Source: Azospirillum brasilense (lineage in GTDB: Bacteria; Pseudomonadota; Alphaproteobacteria; Azospirillales; Azospirillaceae). From it: a DNA stretch of 64,000 nt. The notes beneath the pieces are model-generated. The model had not been told where the DNA came from, did not search any database, and saw only the letters and a list, made by a program, of their open reading frames with translations. The stretch lies in assembly GCF_007827815.1 (NCBI RefSeq), contig NZ_VITH01000015.1, forward strand, positions 62,001 through 126,000. Reading direction: 5' to 3'. The position numbers and the translations under genes were made by a program. Below, piece after piece: positions 7,684 to 18,170 of the stretch (the first letter of the stretch is position 1; the number at the start of each line of letters is the position of its first letter).

Positions 7684-9378
7684 ATGCAGTTGAAGAATGT
7701 GCGCATCGCCGGGAAGATTCTCGGCATCGTCGTGGTGCTGGGCACCGTTTCGGTGTCCACCGCCCTGGTCAGCGGCTATGGCCTCGCCACGCTCGGCGGG
7801 GAATTGAACCGGGTCGAGGAGGCGGGCCGCGAGGCAACGCAGGGCGCCCGGCTGAACCGCTATCTGGTCGAGCTGAGCCGCGCCGAGTACCAGATGGGCG
7901 CCAACCCGGCCAGCGTCGCCACCATCGAGGCCGTCGTCGCCGACCGCAAGGCCGAGGTCCGCGCCCATCTGGACCACGCCCGCACCGCCGCCGACGCGCA
8001 GCAGCGCCCGCTGCTCGACGGCATCGAAAGCAAATACGCCGCCTACGTCAGCAGCCTGGACGACACGGTGGCGGCGGCGAAGAAGCACGCCGACATGGGC
8101 ATCACCTACGCCCGGCGCGAGGTGCTGAACAACGTCTCCGGCAGCCAGGAGTTGGTCGAGGGCCTGATCCAGTCGGTCCAGGATTACAACGGCCTCACCG
8201 TCGCCAAGACGGCGCGGATCTCCGAGGAGGCGGAGGCGCTCGCGGACCGGACCACCTGGCTGATCGCCGCGGTCGCCCTGCTCGGCATCCTCGCCAGCGG
8301 ACTGATCGGGCGCTGGCTGTCGGCGCGCGGCATCGTCGGCCCCATCGTCGAAGCGGTGTCCTGCCTGCGCCGTCTGGCCGGCGGCGACCTGGCGGTGGTC
8401 ATCACCGGCGCCGACCGCCGCGACGAGGTCGGCGACATCGCACGGGCGCTCGCCGTCTTCAAGGACAACGCGCTCGACCGCCAGCGCATCCAGGACGAGC
8501 AGGAGGCCGAGGCCCGGCATAAGCTCGACCGCGCCGAGGCGGTCAGCGCCACCATCCTGCGCTTCGACCGCGAGGTCGGCGAGGCCCTGCACGTCATGAA
8601 GGACGCCGCCGCCGCGCTGGAGGCCACCGCCAATTCCCTGTCCGCCGGGGCGGAGCAGGCGTCGGAGCGCATGACCGTCGTGGGTGCGGCCGCCGAACAG
8701 ACCGCCGCCAACGTCCAGACGGTCGCCGCCGCGACGGAGGAGATGACCTCCACCGTTCAGGAGGTGTCGCGCCAGATGAACGAGGCGCGCGGCTTCGCCG
8801 ACGAGGCGACGCGGCAGGCCCAGCAGGCCCAGCAGCGGGTCGGCGCCCTGACCGAGTCCGGCCAGCGCATCAACGAGGTGATCGACCTCATCCAGGGCAT
8901 CGCCAGCCAGACCAACCTGCTGGCGCTGAACGCGACCATCGAGGCCGCCCGCGCCGGGGAGGCCGGCAAGGGCTTCGCCGTGGTGGCGAGCGAGGTCAAG
9001 CAGCTCGCCAACCAGACGGCGCAGGCGACCGACGAGATCCGCAGCCAGGTCGGCGCCATGCAGGAGACCATCGGCGGTGCGGTGTCGGCCATCCAGACCA
9101 TCGCCACGGTCATCTTCCGCCTGAACGAGATGGCCACCGCCGTCGCTGCCGCCGTCGAGCAGCAGGGGGCCGCCACCGCCGAGATCGGCCGCAACGCCGT
9201 CCAGGCGGCGCAGGGCACGGCGGAGGTGACGGGGACCATCGGCACGCTGCGCGTCGCCTCGGAATCGACCGCCGCCGGGTCGGCGCAGGTCCTGCAATCC
9301 GCCCGCGAGGTGGCCGGCCGCGCCGTGGCCCTCAAAGGCAGCGTCGACGCCTTCATCGCCGAGGTGAAGACCGCCTGA
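7684..9378 (+). CDS. Methyl-accepting chemotaxis protein
   Basis: This 564-residue chemoreceptor has an N-terminal membrane helix (about residues 8-30), a roughly 165-residue periplasmic, mainly helical sensor region, a second membrane helix (about 197-217, LIAAVALLGILASGLIGRWL), a HAMP domain and a long coiled-coil signalling domain. The highly conserved hairpin tip, IDLIQGIASQTNLLALNATIEAARAGEAGKGFAVVA, falls near residues 398-435 and interacts with CheA/CheW. The start is 30 bp after the cyclodeaminase-family gene, so it may be co-transcribed and sense a compound related to that operon's substrate (inference). A hairpin at 9470 lies downstream. Confidence 0.92.
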   Translation: MQLKNVRIAGKILGIVVVLGTVSVSTALVSGYGLATLGGELNRVEEAGREATQGARLNRYLVELSRAEYQMGANPASVATIEAVVADRKAEVRAHLDHARTAADAQQRPLLDGIESKYAAYVSSLDDTVAAAKKHADMGITYARREVLNNVSGSQELVEGLIQSVQDYNGLTVAKTARISEEAEALADRTTWLIAAVALLGILASGLIGRWLSARGIVGPIVEAVSCLRRLAGGDLAVVITGADRRDEVGDIARALAVFKDNALDRQRIQDEQEAEARHKLDRAEAVSATILRFDREVGEALHVMKDAAAALEATANSLSAGAEQASERMTVVGAAAEQTAANVQTVAAATEEMTSTVQEVSRQMNEARGFADEATRQAQQAQQRVGALTESGQRINEVIDLIQGIASQTNLLALNATIEAARAGEAGKGFAVVASEVKQLANQTAQATDEIRSQVGAMQETIGGAVSAIQTIATVIFRLNEMATAVAAAVEQQGAATAEIGRNAVQAAQGTAEVTGTIGTLRVASESTAAGSAQVLQSAREVAGRAVALKGSVDAFIAEVKTA

Positions 9379-9469
9379 TCCCTCCCCCAATCCATCGTCC
9401 ATAACCAATCGGCCAGATCAATGGGTTGAGCGGCGCGCCGGCAACCGCCAGAATGCGGCGGGCGAGACG

Positions 9470-9498
9470 ACCGGCGGCCTCCGCCGGTTTCTCTCTTG
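9470..9498 (+). terminator. Rho-independent-like terminator between chemoreceptor and nadE
   Basis: ACCGGCGG (9470-9477) and CCGCCGGT (9481-9488) form a perfect 8-bp stem with a 3-nt loop, followed by a pyrimidine tract (TTCTCTCTT). It lies about 90 bp after the chemoreceptor stop and about 40 bp before the nadE start, so it could end one transcript or attenuate the next. Confidence 0.6.
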
Positions 9499-9535
9499 CG
9501 TGCATTACCGCAGGACCGGTTGGGAGAGGATCACG

Positions 9536-11611
<2,076 letters not shown>

Positions 11612-11614
11612 CCG

Positions 11615-12118
11615 CTACCCCGCCGAGCCGGTCCGTTCGTTCATCACCAGCCGGCCGGCCGGCCAGGAGCGGACCAGCCCGGCGGCGCGCAGTTCCGGCA
11701 GGGCGCGGGCAACCGCGTCGTGCGACAAGCCCGTCGCCTCGACCAGCGCCGGCCCCGACTTCGCCCCAGCCGCCAAGGCGCGCAGCACCGCCGCGGTCGG
11801 CGCTTCGGCCTGGGTGAGCGCCGCCTCGCTACGGGCGGGCCGGTTCGCCCGGCCGGCGGCGACCAGCGCGGCGATGGCGCGGAGTTGCCCAAGACGATGC
11901 ATCGCCTCGGGGCGGCAGTCCTCGCGCAGGGCCAGCGCCGTGTGGCAGCGGGCGATCTCCCGCGCCAGGGCCGCGAGATCAGCCGCACGGTCCTGCACGA
12001 GGCACAGAGCCACCTCTTCCGCCAGGGTGTCCAGGTCCGCGTCGGCCTCGTCCCAGCGGCCGGCCGCGACGGCGTCGAGGACGTCGTCGGCCAGGGCCCG
12101 ATACGCCTCCCCGCTCAT
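11615..12118 (-). CDS. Small winged-helix-like protein paired with a nitrilase-family protein
   Basis: This 167-residue protein has a helical N-terminal half (residues about 1-100, with EEVALCLVQDRAADLAALAREIARCH) and a C-terminal segment resembling a winged helix: VLRALAAGAKSGPALVEATGLSHDAVARALPELRAAGLVRSW (helix-turn-helix then wing). I infer a DNA-binding role but do not recognise the family. Its ATG overlaps the stop of the upstream nitrilase-like gene (ATGA), so both are probably translated from one message. No partner gene beyond this pair is visible; nadE converges with it. Confidence 0.65.
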   Translation of the reverse strand: MSGEAYRALADDVLDAVAAGRWDEADADLDTLAEEVALCLVQDRAADLAALAREIARCHTALALREDCRPEAMHRLGQLRAIAALVAAGRANRPARSEAALTQAEAPTAAVLRALAAGAKSGPALVEATGLSHDAVARALPELRAAGLVRSWPAGRLVMNERTGSAG

Positions 12119-13620
12119 GGACAGCCCTCCGTGTTCAGTTCCGGCCAGTTTTGCGGTTCCCAACGCGCCGCAACCCAGCCGGGCTCCGGCGCGTCGATGG
12201 GAAGCGACAGCCGGCGGATGCGCGACTTCTGCGCCGGGTCGGCGCGCGGCTGGAAGAACAGCGCCACCCCGCAATCGGTGATGCGCTTGTCTTCCTCCCC
12301 GTCGGCGTCGCAGACGCGGTTGAAGCGGTGCGAGAAGGCCATGCTGTTCGCCACCACCACCCGGCACGACCCGGCGCGCGAGGACTCGTCGCCGGCCTGG
12401 GCCTGCCACCGCTCCTCCGTCAGGCCGGCGTCCATCACCGGGGTGACGATCCAGTCCAGCAGCTTGGCCCGGCACAGCCACGCCGCCGGCTTCTCGCGCC
12501 CGAGATCCTCGCAGATCATCACCGCCAGCCGGCCCATGTTGGGCAGCTCGACGATGGTGACGCCGTCCCCCGGCGCGATGAACTCCTTCGCCGCGTCGAG
12601 CAGCCGCCCGTCCGGGCCGCGCACGTCGTAGGAGCGGCACTGGTCGGCATCAAGGTCCCAGCAGTGCAGCTTGGTCTGGCGGACAATCTCGGCCCCCGTC
12701 CGGTCGAGCAGGACCGCCGTGCTGCGCGGCTTGGCATCCCCCTCCCCGTCCTGCCGGACCCCGACGAGGACGTAGCGGATCGGACCGTCCACCGCGTGAC
12801 GCCGCACCGCCGCCTGGATGGCGCCGAGCGTCGCGGGACCGGCGGTCACCTCGGGAAAGACGATAAGGGCCGCGCCTTCTGCGGCCAGAGCGTCGATGGC
12901 CGACACCGCGCGGGCGCCGAGATCGCCGGGAACGGCGGCGTACCAGTCCGCGCCGTCCTTGGCAAAGGTCCGCAGGGCGAGGTCGTCCTCGGCCAGCGCG
13001 AGCGGAACGACGCCGACGATGGGCGCCCAGTCGGGATCGCTGGGGCACTGGTCGGCGACCTCGGCGATGCGATGGAAGGCCAGCGAAACGGGCCTCTCGC
13101 CCTCCTCGCCGTGGGGGCACTCCGCCGCGAGGGTCGGTGGAAGCAGAAGCAGGGTGTGGAACAAGTCGGCCACGTCGAAGGACTCGCGCAGGGGCGTGAC
13201 CTCCCGGATGTTCACCGAGCGGTCGAACAGGCCGGGCCGCAGGATGAGCTGACCCTCGGCAACGTCGCCGTTGAAGCGCCCGTGCCGTTTGTACCATTGC
13301 CGCGCCCGCAGATGGCCATCGGACAGCGCGCTTTGCGTCAGGAAGCGCGAGGCCAGCAGCGCGAACCATTGGTCGATGGCCTGGGCCGCCAGCACACACC
13401 GGTCCAGCGGCCTCCCCTCGCCGGACGTATCGACCCAAGACTTGAGCGCATCGGCGCCATCGTCAGCCTCCAACAGCGCCATCAGCCGGCGCAGCACACC
13501 GCCCGCATCGTCCGGTGCGAATTCCAGGCACAGCGCGGCGCGTTCGGTCTCCTTCGGGTCTCGATCCAGTTGGTGCCGCAGCGCAACGAACAGATCAGCC
13601 AGATGCATGCCTTCAACCAC
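12115..13620 (-). CDS. Nitrilase-superfamily (C-N hydrolase) protein with a long extra N-terminal domain
   Basis: This protein of about 501 residues has a C-N hydrolase fold in its C-terminal half (about 195-490) with apparent triad Glu257 (LIVFPEVT), Lys317 (RQTKLHCW) and Cys370 (VMICEDLG). Residues 1-190 form an unrecognised, mostly helical domain with LRARQWYKRHGRFNGD. Typical nitrilases are 260-340 residues, so the extra domain is unusual. The start is uncertain: GTG at 13620 opens the frame and an ATG follows at 13608; neither has a good Shine-Dalgarno. It overlaps the wHTH-like gene downstream. An amidase-type reaction is expected from the family; the substrate is unknown. Confidence 0.75.
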   Translation of the reverse strand: MVEGMHLADLFVALRHQLDRDPKETERAALCLEFAPDDAGGVLRRLMALLEADDGADALKSWVDTSGEGRPLDRCVLAAQAIDQWFALLASRFLTQSALSDGHLRARQWYKRHGRFNGDVAEGQLILRPGLFDRSVNIREVTPLRESFDVADLFHTLLLLPPTLAAECPHGEEGERPVSLAFHRIAEVADQCPSDPDWAPIVGVVPLALAEDDLALRTFAKDGADWYAAVPGDLGARAVSAIDALAAEGAALIVFPEVTAGPATLGAIQAAVRRHAVDGPIRYVLVGVRQDGEGDAKPRSTAVLLDRTGAEIVRQTKLHCWDLDADQCRSYDVRGPDGRLLDAAKEFIAPGDGVTIVELPNMGRLAVMICEDLGREKPAAWLCRAKLLDWIVTPVMDAGLTEERWQAQAGDESSRAGSCRVVVANSMAFSHRFNRVCDADGEEDKRITDCGVALFFQPRADPAQKSRIRRLSLPIDAPEPGWVAARWEPQNWPELNTEGCP

Positions 13621-13657
13621 GCGAAGCGATGGATTTGAGCGGACGCCATCGGCATTT

Positions 13658-13680
13658 CCCTTTCCCCAGAGGGGAGAGGG
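13658..13680. repeat. Palindromic intergenic element, solo arm
   Basis: A single palindromic arm of the CCCTCTCCCC...GGGGAGAGGG family, here CCCTTTCCCC then AGA then GGGGAGAGGG, between the nitrilase-like and opgC genes. Full two-armed copies occur at 15895, 22545, 43559 and 60697. Confidence 0.8.
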
Positions 13681-13752
13681 CTAAGTCACCTCAAGCGCCC
13701 ACATCCGTCCTGTTGAACAGCACGGCGGCGGCTTGGTTTCGCCGTTACGTTG

Positions 13753-14943
13753 TCAGGTGATGGCGCGCCGGACCTCCGCGCGCCGCGGCGCCGGAACGGC
13801 GACGCGCCCATGCAGCCACGCCGGAAGCGCCAGACTGGCGACCGCCAGGACCGTGATGGCCGTCTTGCCCAGCACGCCCACCGGCCGCACCGCCTCGTCG
13901 ATCAGCACGATCCCGTAGGCGAGCACGACATGGTACGCGTAGACCTGCAACGAATGGCCGCCGAGATAGCGCAGGAAGCGCAACAGGAAGAGCCGTTGCA
14001 GGGCCTGCCCCGCCCAGCGCGCGGCGGGGGACGCGGCATCGACGCCGGCGGACAGCAGCCACGTCACCAGGAAGGCCAGCGCCGCGAAGTTCACCAGGAA
14101 GATCAGGCTGAACTCGGTGCGGTCGTGCAGGCTCCAGAAGCGCGCCGCCATTGCCTCCGGAACGAGGTCGAAGGTGAAGGCCAGCCGCCACGCCATGAAG
14201 GCGAGCACGACCCACAGCGCGACCCGGGCGAGCAGGTTGCGGTCGGGAGACAGCCAGGGGCGCAGGTCGATCCGCTCCGCCGCCATCAGCGTGCCGATCA
14301 CCAGCCCGGTCACGAACACGATCTGCCACGCCAGCGGGTTGAAGTGCCCGCGCAGTTCGAAGCCTGGAATGACCGAGCCGGCCAGCGCCTCCAGCGAGGC
14401 GGCCAGCGGCAGATGCAGGCCGAACTGCACCGCCGCCCACAGGGCGAAGCTCCCCGCGATGACCTCCCCGCCCTTGCCCGCGAGCGTCAGGCGGATCAGC
14501 AGCGGCGACGCCGCGAGGTACAGCATGTACTGCGGCAGGATGTCCATCAGCGCCGGCTGGTGCAGCAGGAGCAGGACCGCCGGCAGCGCCGGGCCGAGCG
14601 CGCTGCCCAGTTGCGACTCCCAGCCGCTGCGCGCGCCGGGGATCAGCAGCGCCATCGCGACGACGGCGGCGAAGACCGCCACTGTGTACAGGTAGAGCTG
14701 CCAGACGCGGGCGCGCAGGCGCTTCCCGGCCTCCTCGTCCCGCCCGGCAGCGTAGAGGCGGCCGTAATAGAGCCCGACGATCAGCCCGGAGATGAGGATG
14801 AAGCCCTGCGCGTCCTCGACGAAGGCGAGTTGGTTGTGATTGACCAGGGCAACCGGGTTTCCGCCGTCGAACCAGATGTGGTTCACCAGCATGAACACGA
14901 GGAAATAGCCGCGCAGGCCATCCAGAAGATGGTGCCTGGTCAT
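13753..14943 (-). CDS. opgC: OpgC-like membrane acyltransferase/succinyltransferase
   Basis: This 396-residue polytopic membrane protein matches OpgC, which adds succinyl (or similar) groups to periplasmic or exported glucans. The N-terminus TRHHLLDGLRGYFLVFMLVNH is characteristic, followed by about ten hydrophobic helices and the late motif FLRYLGGHSLQVYAYHVVLAYG. I chose the ATG at 14943, preceded by GGTGGGGG, which removes a 19-residue non-family extension. It is divergent from an SGNH hydrolase gene. No opgGH genes are in the window, so the acceptor glycan is unknown; the acyl group could be succinyl or acetyl. Confidence 0.85.
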   Translation of the reverse strand: MTRHHLLDGLRGYFLVFMLVNHIWFDGGNPVALVNHNQLAFVEDAQGFILISGLIVGLYYGRLYAAGRDEEAGKRLRARVWQLYLYTVAVFAAVVAMALLIPGARSGWESQLGSALGPALPAVLLLLHQPALMDILPQYMLYLAASPLLIRLTLAGKGGEVIAGSFALWAAVQFGLHLPLAASLEALAGSVIPGFELRGHFNPLAWQIVFVTGLVIGTLMAAERIDLRPWLSPDRNLLARVALWVVLAFMAWRLAFTFDLVPEAMAARFWSLHDRTEFSLIFLVNFAALAFLVTWLLSAGVDAASPAARWAGQALQRLFLLRFLRYLGGHSLQVYAYHVVLAYGIVLIDEAVRPVGVLGKTAITVLAVASLALPAWLHGRVAVPAPRRAEVRRAIT

Positions 14944-14962
14944 AACGCGTCCCCCACCTATT

Positions 14963-14985
14963 CGTCCGTATTCCGAATACAGACG
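14963..14985. promoter_or_regulatory. Dyad upstream of opgC
   Basis: A perfect 13-bp palindrome GTATTCCGAATAC (14968-14980) is extended by CGTC (14963-14966) and GACG (14982-14985), giving near-complete 11-bp arms. It sits 20-42 bp upstream of the opgC start in the divergent intergenic region. It could be an operator or a 5' UTR hairpin; the protein that would bind is unknown. Confidence 0.5.
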
Positions 14986-15124
14986 AGCCCGGCAAAGCAT
15001 CCCTTTTGACGAGGAACGAAATGGGGTTAGCCGCCCCCTCGCTTAGCGATGCATTAACCATGATCGCCTGACCATGGCTCCTGGACAGCGTGCCTCGACG
15101 AGGCGAACCAGGGGAGCGTGGCTC

Positions 15125-15880
15125 ATGACGGGACGGGTGCTTGGCGGACTGATGGCCGCTTGGGTGTTGTGGAGCGGTGCCGCCGCCGCGTCGGCGCTGT
15201 GCCCGGTCCCGCCCGGCGCGGATTCCGCCGCCACCGGACTGGTGCACAGCCGGGCCGCCCTGGCTGCCGGGCACCCGCTGACGGTCGTCGCCATGGGGTC
15301 GTCCAGCACGGAAGGCGTCGGGGCCACCACCATCACCGCCACCTACCCCGCCCAGCTCGACGCCATTCTGGAGCAGCGTCACGCCACCTCGGCCATCCAG
15401 GTCCTGAACAAGGGCATCGGTGGCGAGACGGCGGGGGCCAACCTCGTCCGCTTCGACAAGGACGTGCTGGCCGCCAAGCCGGACCTCGTGGTCTGGCAGG
15501 TCGGGACCAACGACAGCTTCCAGAAGGTGCCGCTCGACGCCTTCGCCGCCACTCTGCGCGACGGCATCGCCCGCATCCGCAAGACCGGCGCCGACGTCAT
15601 CCTAATGAACCCGCAGTCCTTCCCCGGCGAGGCCAAGGTCGAGTCCTACCCCGCCTACGCGTCGACCGTGGTGGCGCTCGGCCGCGAACTCGACGTGCCG
15701 GTGCTCGACCGCTACCGCATCATGGCGTGGTGGCTGGAGAGCCGGCACTTCGCCGCCGATCAGGTGCTGAGCACCGATGGCCTGCACCTGAAGGATCTCA
15801 GCTACCGCTGTCTGGCGGAGTTCGTCGCTGACATGATCGACACCCCGCGGGTGGTGAGCGAGAAAACCGCGGCGCGCTGA
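15125..15880 (+). CDS. Exported SGNH/GDSL hydrolase
   Basis: This 251-residue protein has an N-terminal signal peptide or anchor (TGRVLGGLMAAWVLWSGAAAASA) and all SGNH blocks: I GSSSTEG (Ser60 likely nucleophile; the usual Asp of GDS is Ser59), II GIGGE (98-101), III VGTND (126-130, Asn129) and V DGLH (Asp218, His221). Family members are periplasmic or secreted esterases, often deacylating polysaccharides or lipids. I chose ATG 15125 over one at 15074 because the signal peptide starts there and AGGGGAG lies upstream. Being divergent from opgC, it may act on the same acylated glycan (inference). Confidence 0.85.
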   Translation: MTGRVLGGLMAAWVLWSGAAAASALCPVPPGADSAATGLVHSRAALAAGHPLTVVAMGSSSTEGVGATTITATYPAQLDAILEQRHATSAIQVLNKGIGGETAGANLVRFDKDVLAAKPDLVVWQVGTNDSFQKVPLDAFAATLRDGIARIRKTGADVILMNPQSFPGEAKVESYPAYASTVVALGRELDVPVLDRYRIMAWWLESRHFAADQVLSTDGLHLKDLSYRCLAEFVADMIDTPRVVSEKTAAR

Positions 15881-15894
15881 GCGTCTCCAAACAT

Positions 15895-16036
15895 CCCTCT
15901 CCCGCCCCGGGAGAGGGTGCCCGCGAAGCGGGCGGGTGAGGGTCGCGCGAGGATCAAGACACCAATCCTCGGCAGTACCCTCACCCTTCCCACGCCTGCA
16001 GCGCGGGCCCCTTCCCTCTCCCGGGACGGGAGAGGG
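15895..16036. repeat. Palindromic intergenic element, divergent two-armed copy
   Basis: Left arm CCCTCTCCCG...GGGAGAGGG at 15895-15917 and right arm CCCTCTCCCG...GGGAGAGGG ending at 16036, with an inner inverted pair GGGTGAGGGT / ACCCTCACCC. The interior differs from the other copies. Lying between convergent genes, it may also end transcripts from both sides. Confidence 0.75.
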
Positions 16037-16051
16037 ACTATCGTTTCCCAA

Positions 16052-16786
16052 TCAGACCACCAGTTGCGCGCCGAGGAACTGCCGGAGTTCCGGGGTGCGG
16101 GGGTTGCCGAAGACCTCCTCGGGCGGGCCGATCTCGTGCACGCGGCCCTGGTGCATGAAGACGACCCGGTCGCAGACCTCGCGGGCGAAGCGCATCTCGT
16201 GGGTCACCATCATCAGCGTCATGCCGTCGGCGGCCAGTTCCTTCACCACCGCCAGCACCTCGTTCACCAGCTCCGGATCGAGGGCGGAGGTGATCTCGTC
16301 GCACAGCAGGGCCATCGGCTGCATCGACAGCGCCCGAGCGATGGCGACCCGCTGCTGCTGCCCGCCGGAGAGCTGGTCCGGGTAGGCGTCGAACTTGTGG
16401 CCCAAGCCCACCCGCTCCAGCATGCGGCGGGCCATCGCCTCCGCCTCGCGCGCTGGCGTCTTCTTGACGACCATCTGCGACAGCATGACGTTGCGCCCCG
16501 CCGACAGGTGCGGGAACAGGTTGAACTGCTGGAAGATCATGCCGACCTTCAGCCGCAGCGCCTTCAGGTGGAGGTCGTCGTTGATGAGCTGGGCGCCGGC
16601 CACCATGATCGAGCCGTCGTCAATCATCTCCAGCCCGTTGACGCAGCGCAAAAGCGTGCTCTTGCCCGAACCGCTCTTGCCGATGATGGCGACGACCTCG
16701 CCGCGCTCGACGTCCAGATTGATCCCCTTCAGGACTTCGACGTCGCCGAAGCGCTTCTTCACCTCAGTGATTGCGATGAGCGACAT
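16052..16786 (-). CDS. Polar amino acid ABC transporter ATP-binding protein (GlnQ-like)
   Basis: This 244-residue ATPase has Walker A GKSGSGKST, Q-loop IFQQFNLFPH, signature LSGGQQQR, Walker B MALLCDEITSALD (a Cys before Asp, common in this subfamily) and switch His in MVTHEMRFA. The FNLFPH sequence and length mark the polar amino acid uptake (PAAT) family. It is the last gene of a minus-strand operon (binding protein 18962, permeases 18091 and 17423) and overlaps the preceding permease gene by 23 bp. The ligand is unknown. Confidence 0.93.
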   Translation of the reverse strand: MSLIAITEVKKRFGDVEVLKGINLDVERGEVVAIIGKSGSGKSTLLRCVNGLEMIDDGSIMVAGAQLINDDLHLKALRLKVGMIFQQFNLFPHLSAGRNVMLSQMVVKKTPAREAEAMARRMLERVGLGHKFDAYPDQLSGGQQQRVAIARALSMQPMALLCDEITSALDPELVNEVLAVVKELAADGMTLMMVTHEMRFAREVCDRVVFMHQGRVHEIGPPEEVFGNPRTPELRQFLGAQLVV

Positions 16787-17423
16787 TGAGCTTCCTTTCC
16801 AGAATCTGGCTGCTCTTGGACAGGGGCCAGCACAGCGCGAAGTAGATCAGGGCGACCAGCCCGTAGACGGTGAAGGGTTCGAAGGTCGCGTTGGTGACGA
16901 CCGTGCCGGCCTTGGACAGCTCCACGAAGCCGATGATCGAGGTCAGCGCCGTGCCCTTCACCACCTGCACGGAGAAGCCGACGGTGGGCGGGACGGCGAC
17001 CCGCACCGCCTGGGGCAGGATCACGTAGCGCATCTGCTGGACGTAGCCCATGCCGAGGCTGGCCGACGCCTCCCACTGGCCGCGGGCGACCGATTCCACG
17101 CAGCCGCGCCAGATCTCCACCAGGAAGGCCGCCGTCCACAGGATCAGCGCCAGCCCGGCGGCCAGCCAGGCCGGGACGTCGATGCCGAACAAGCCGAGCC
17201 CGAAGAAGGCGAGGAAGAGCTGCATCAGCAGCGGCGTGCCCTGGAACAGCTCGACATAGCCCTGGACGAAGATTTGCCCGGCCCGCGCCTTGCCGATGCG
17301 CAGGTAGAGCAGCGCCATCCCCAAAAGCCCGCCGCCGATGAAGGAGACCAGCGAGAGAAGGACCGTCCAGCGCGCCGCCAGCAGCAGGTTGCGCAGGATG
17401 TCCCACAGGGTGAAGGTCATCAT
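16764..17423 (-). CDS. Polar amino acid ABC transporter permease (second subunit)
   Basis: This 219-residue inner-membrane permease of the HisMQ/GlnP family has an N-terminal helix pair and the transport signature ESVARGQWEASASLGMGYVQQMRYVILPQAVRVAVPP, whose EAA loop contacts the ATPase. The ATG at 17423 overlaps the stop of the preceding permease (ATGA), indicating translational coupling. With the other permease it should form a heterodimeric channel. Its C-terminus overlaps the ATPase gene start. Confidence 0.9.
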   Translation of the reverse strand: MMTFTLWDILRNLLLAARWTVLLSLVSFIGGGLLGMALLYLRIGKARAGQIFVQGYVELFQGTPLLMQLFLAFFGLGLFGIDVPAWLAAGLALILWTAAFLVEIWRGCVESVARGQWEASASLGMGYVQQMRYVILPQAVRVAVPPTVGFSVQVVKGTALTSIIGFVELSKAGTVVTNATFEPFTVYGLVALIYFALCWPLSKSSQILERKLNVAHRNH

Positions 17424-18091
17424 CGCGCGGCCCTCCGCGGGAACAGCATCCGCCCGACGCCGCGCAGCGCCTGCCGCAGGGCCAGCGCCAGCAGCAGATA
17501 GAGGCCGGTGGTCAGGAAATAGCTCTCGAAGGCGCGGAAGGTCCGCGACTGGATGAAGTTGGCGGCGAAGGTGATGTCCTCCGCCGCGATCTGCGACACC
17601 ACCGACGAGCCGAGCATGACGATGACGATCTGCGACGACAGCGCCGGCCAGATCCGTTGCAGCGCCGGGATCAGGACGACGTGGCGGAAGGTCTCGAACC
17701 GCGTCATGGCGAGGCTGGCCCCGGCCTCGAACTGGCCGCGCGGGGTGGCCTCGATGCCGGCGCGGATGATCTCGCCGCTGTAGGCGCCGAGGTTGATGAC
17801 CATAGCCAGGACCGCCGCCTGGAACTCGGTCATCTGCACGCCGAGCGACGGCAGGCCGAAGAAGATGAAGAACAGCTGGATCAGGAAGGGCGTGTTGCGG
17901 ATCAGCTCGACGTAGGCGACGACCGGCGGCCGCAGCCAGCGCGGCCCGAGCGACCGCGTCCAGGCGCAGGCGATGCCCAGCGCCACCCCGAACAGCGTGC
18001 CGATCAGGGTCAGTTCGACCGTCGTCACCAGCCCCTTCAGGATGACGGGCCAGTATTCGGCGATCCACGAATAATCGAAGCGGTAGGTCAT
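17420..18091 (-). CDS. Polar amino acid ABC transporter permease (first subunit)
   Basis: This 223-residue inner-membrane permease belongs to the HisMQ/GlnP family: YVELIRNTPFLIQLFFIFFGLP is the conserved segment after helix 2 and AGIEATPRGQFEAGASLAMTRFETFRHVVLIPALQRIWPAL is the EAA loop. It is encoded 79 bp downstream of the binding-protein gene, with a GC hairpin in between, and overlaps the next permease by 4 bp. Confidence 0.9.
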   Translation of the reverse strand: MTYRFDYSWIAEYWPVILKGLVTTVELTLIGTLFGVALGIACAWTRSLGPRWLRPPVVAYVELIRNTPFLIQLFFIFFGLPSLGVQMTEFQAAVLAMVINLGAYSGEIIRAGIEATPRGQFEAGASLAMTRFETFRHVVLIPALQRIWPALSSQIVIVMLGSSVVSQIAAEDITFAANFIQSRTFRAFESYFLTTGLYLLLALALRQALRGVGRMLFPRRAAR

Positions 18092-18121
18092 GCGGCCCTC
18101 CGGTCAGCCCCCCGTGCGCCG

Positions 18122-18137
18122 GGCCGCCGTGGCGGCC
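18122..18137 (-). terminator. Intra-operon hairpin between binding protein and permease genes
   Basis: GGCCGCC (18122-18128) and GGCGGCC (18131-18137) form a perfect 7-bp stem with a 2-base centre and no U-run. Located directly after the binding-protein gene, it fits a partial terminator or RNA-stabilising element that raises binding-protein expression over the membrane subunits. Confidence 0.45.
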
Positions 18138-18170
18138 GAAGCCACCCGCGGCGCCCCGGCCTTATCGTCT

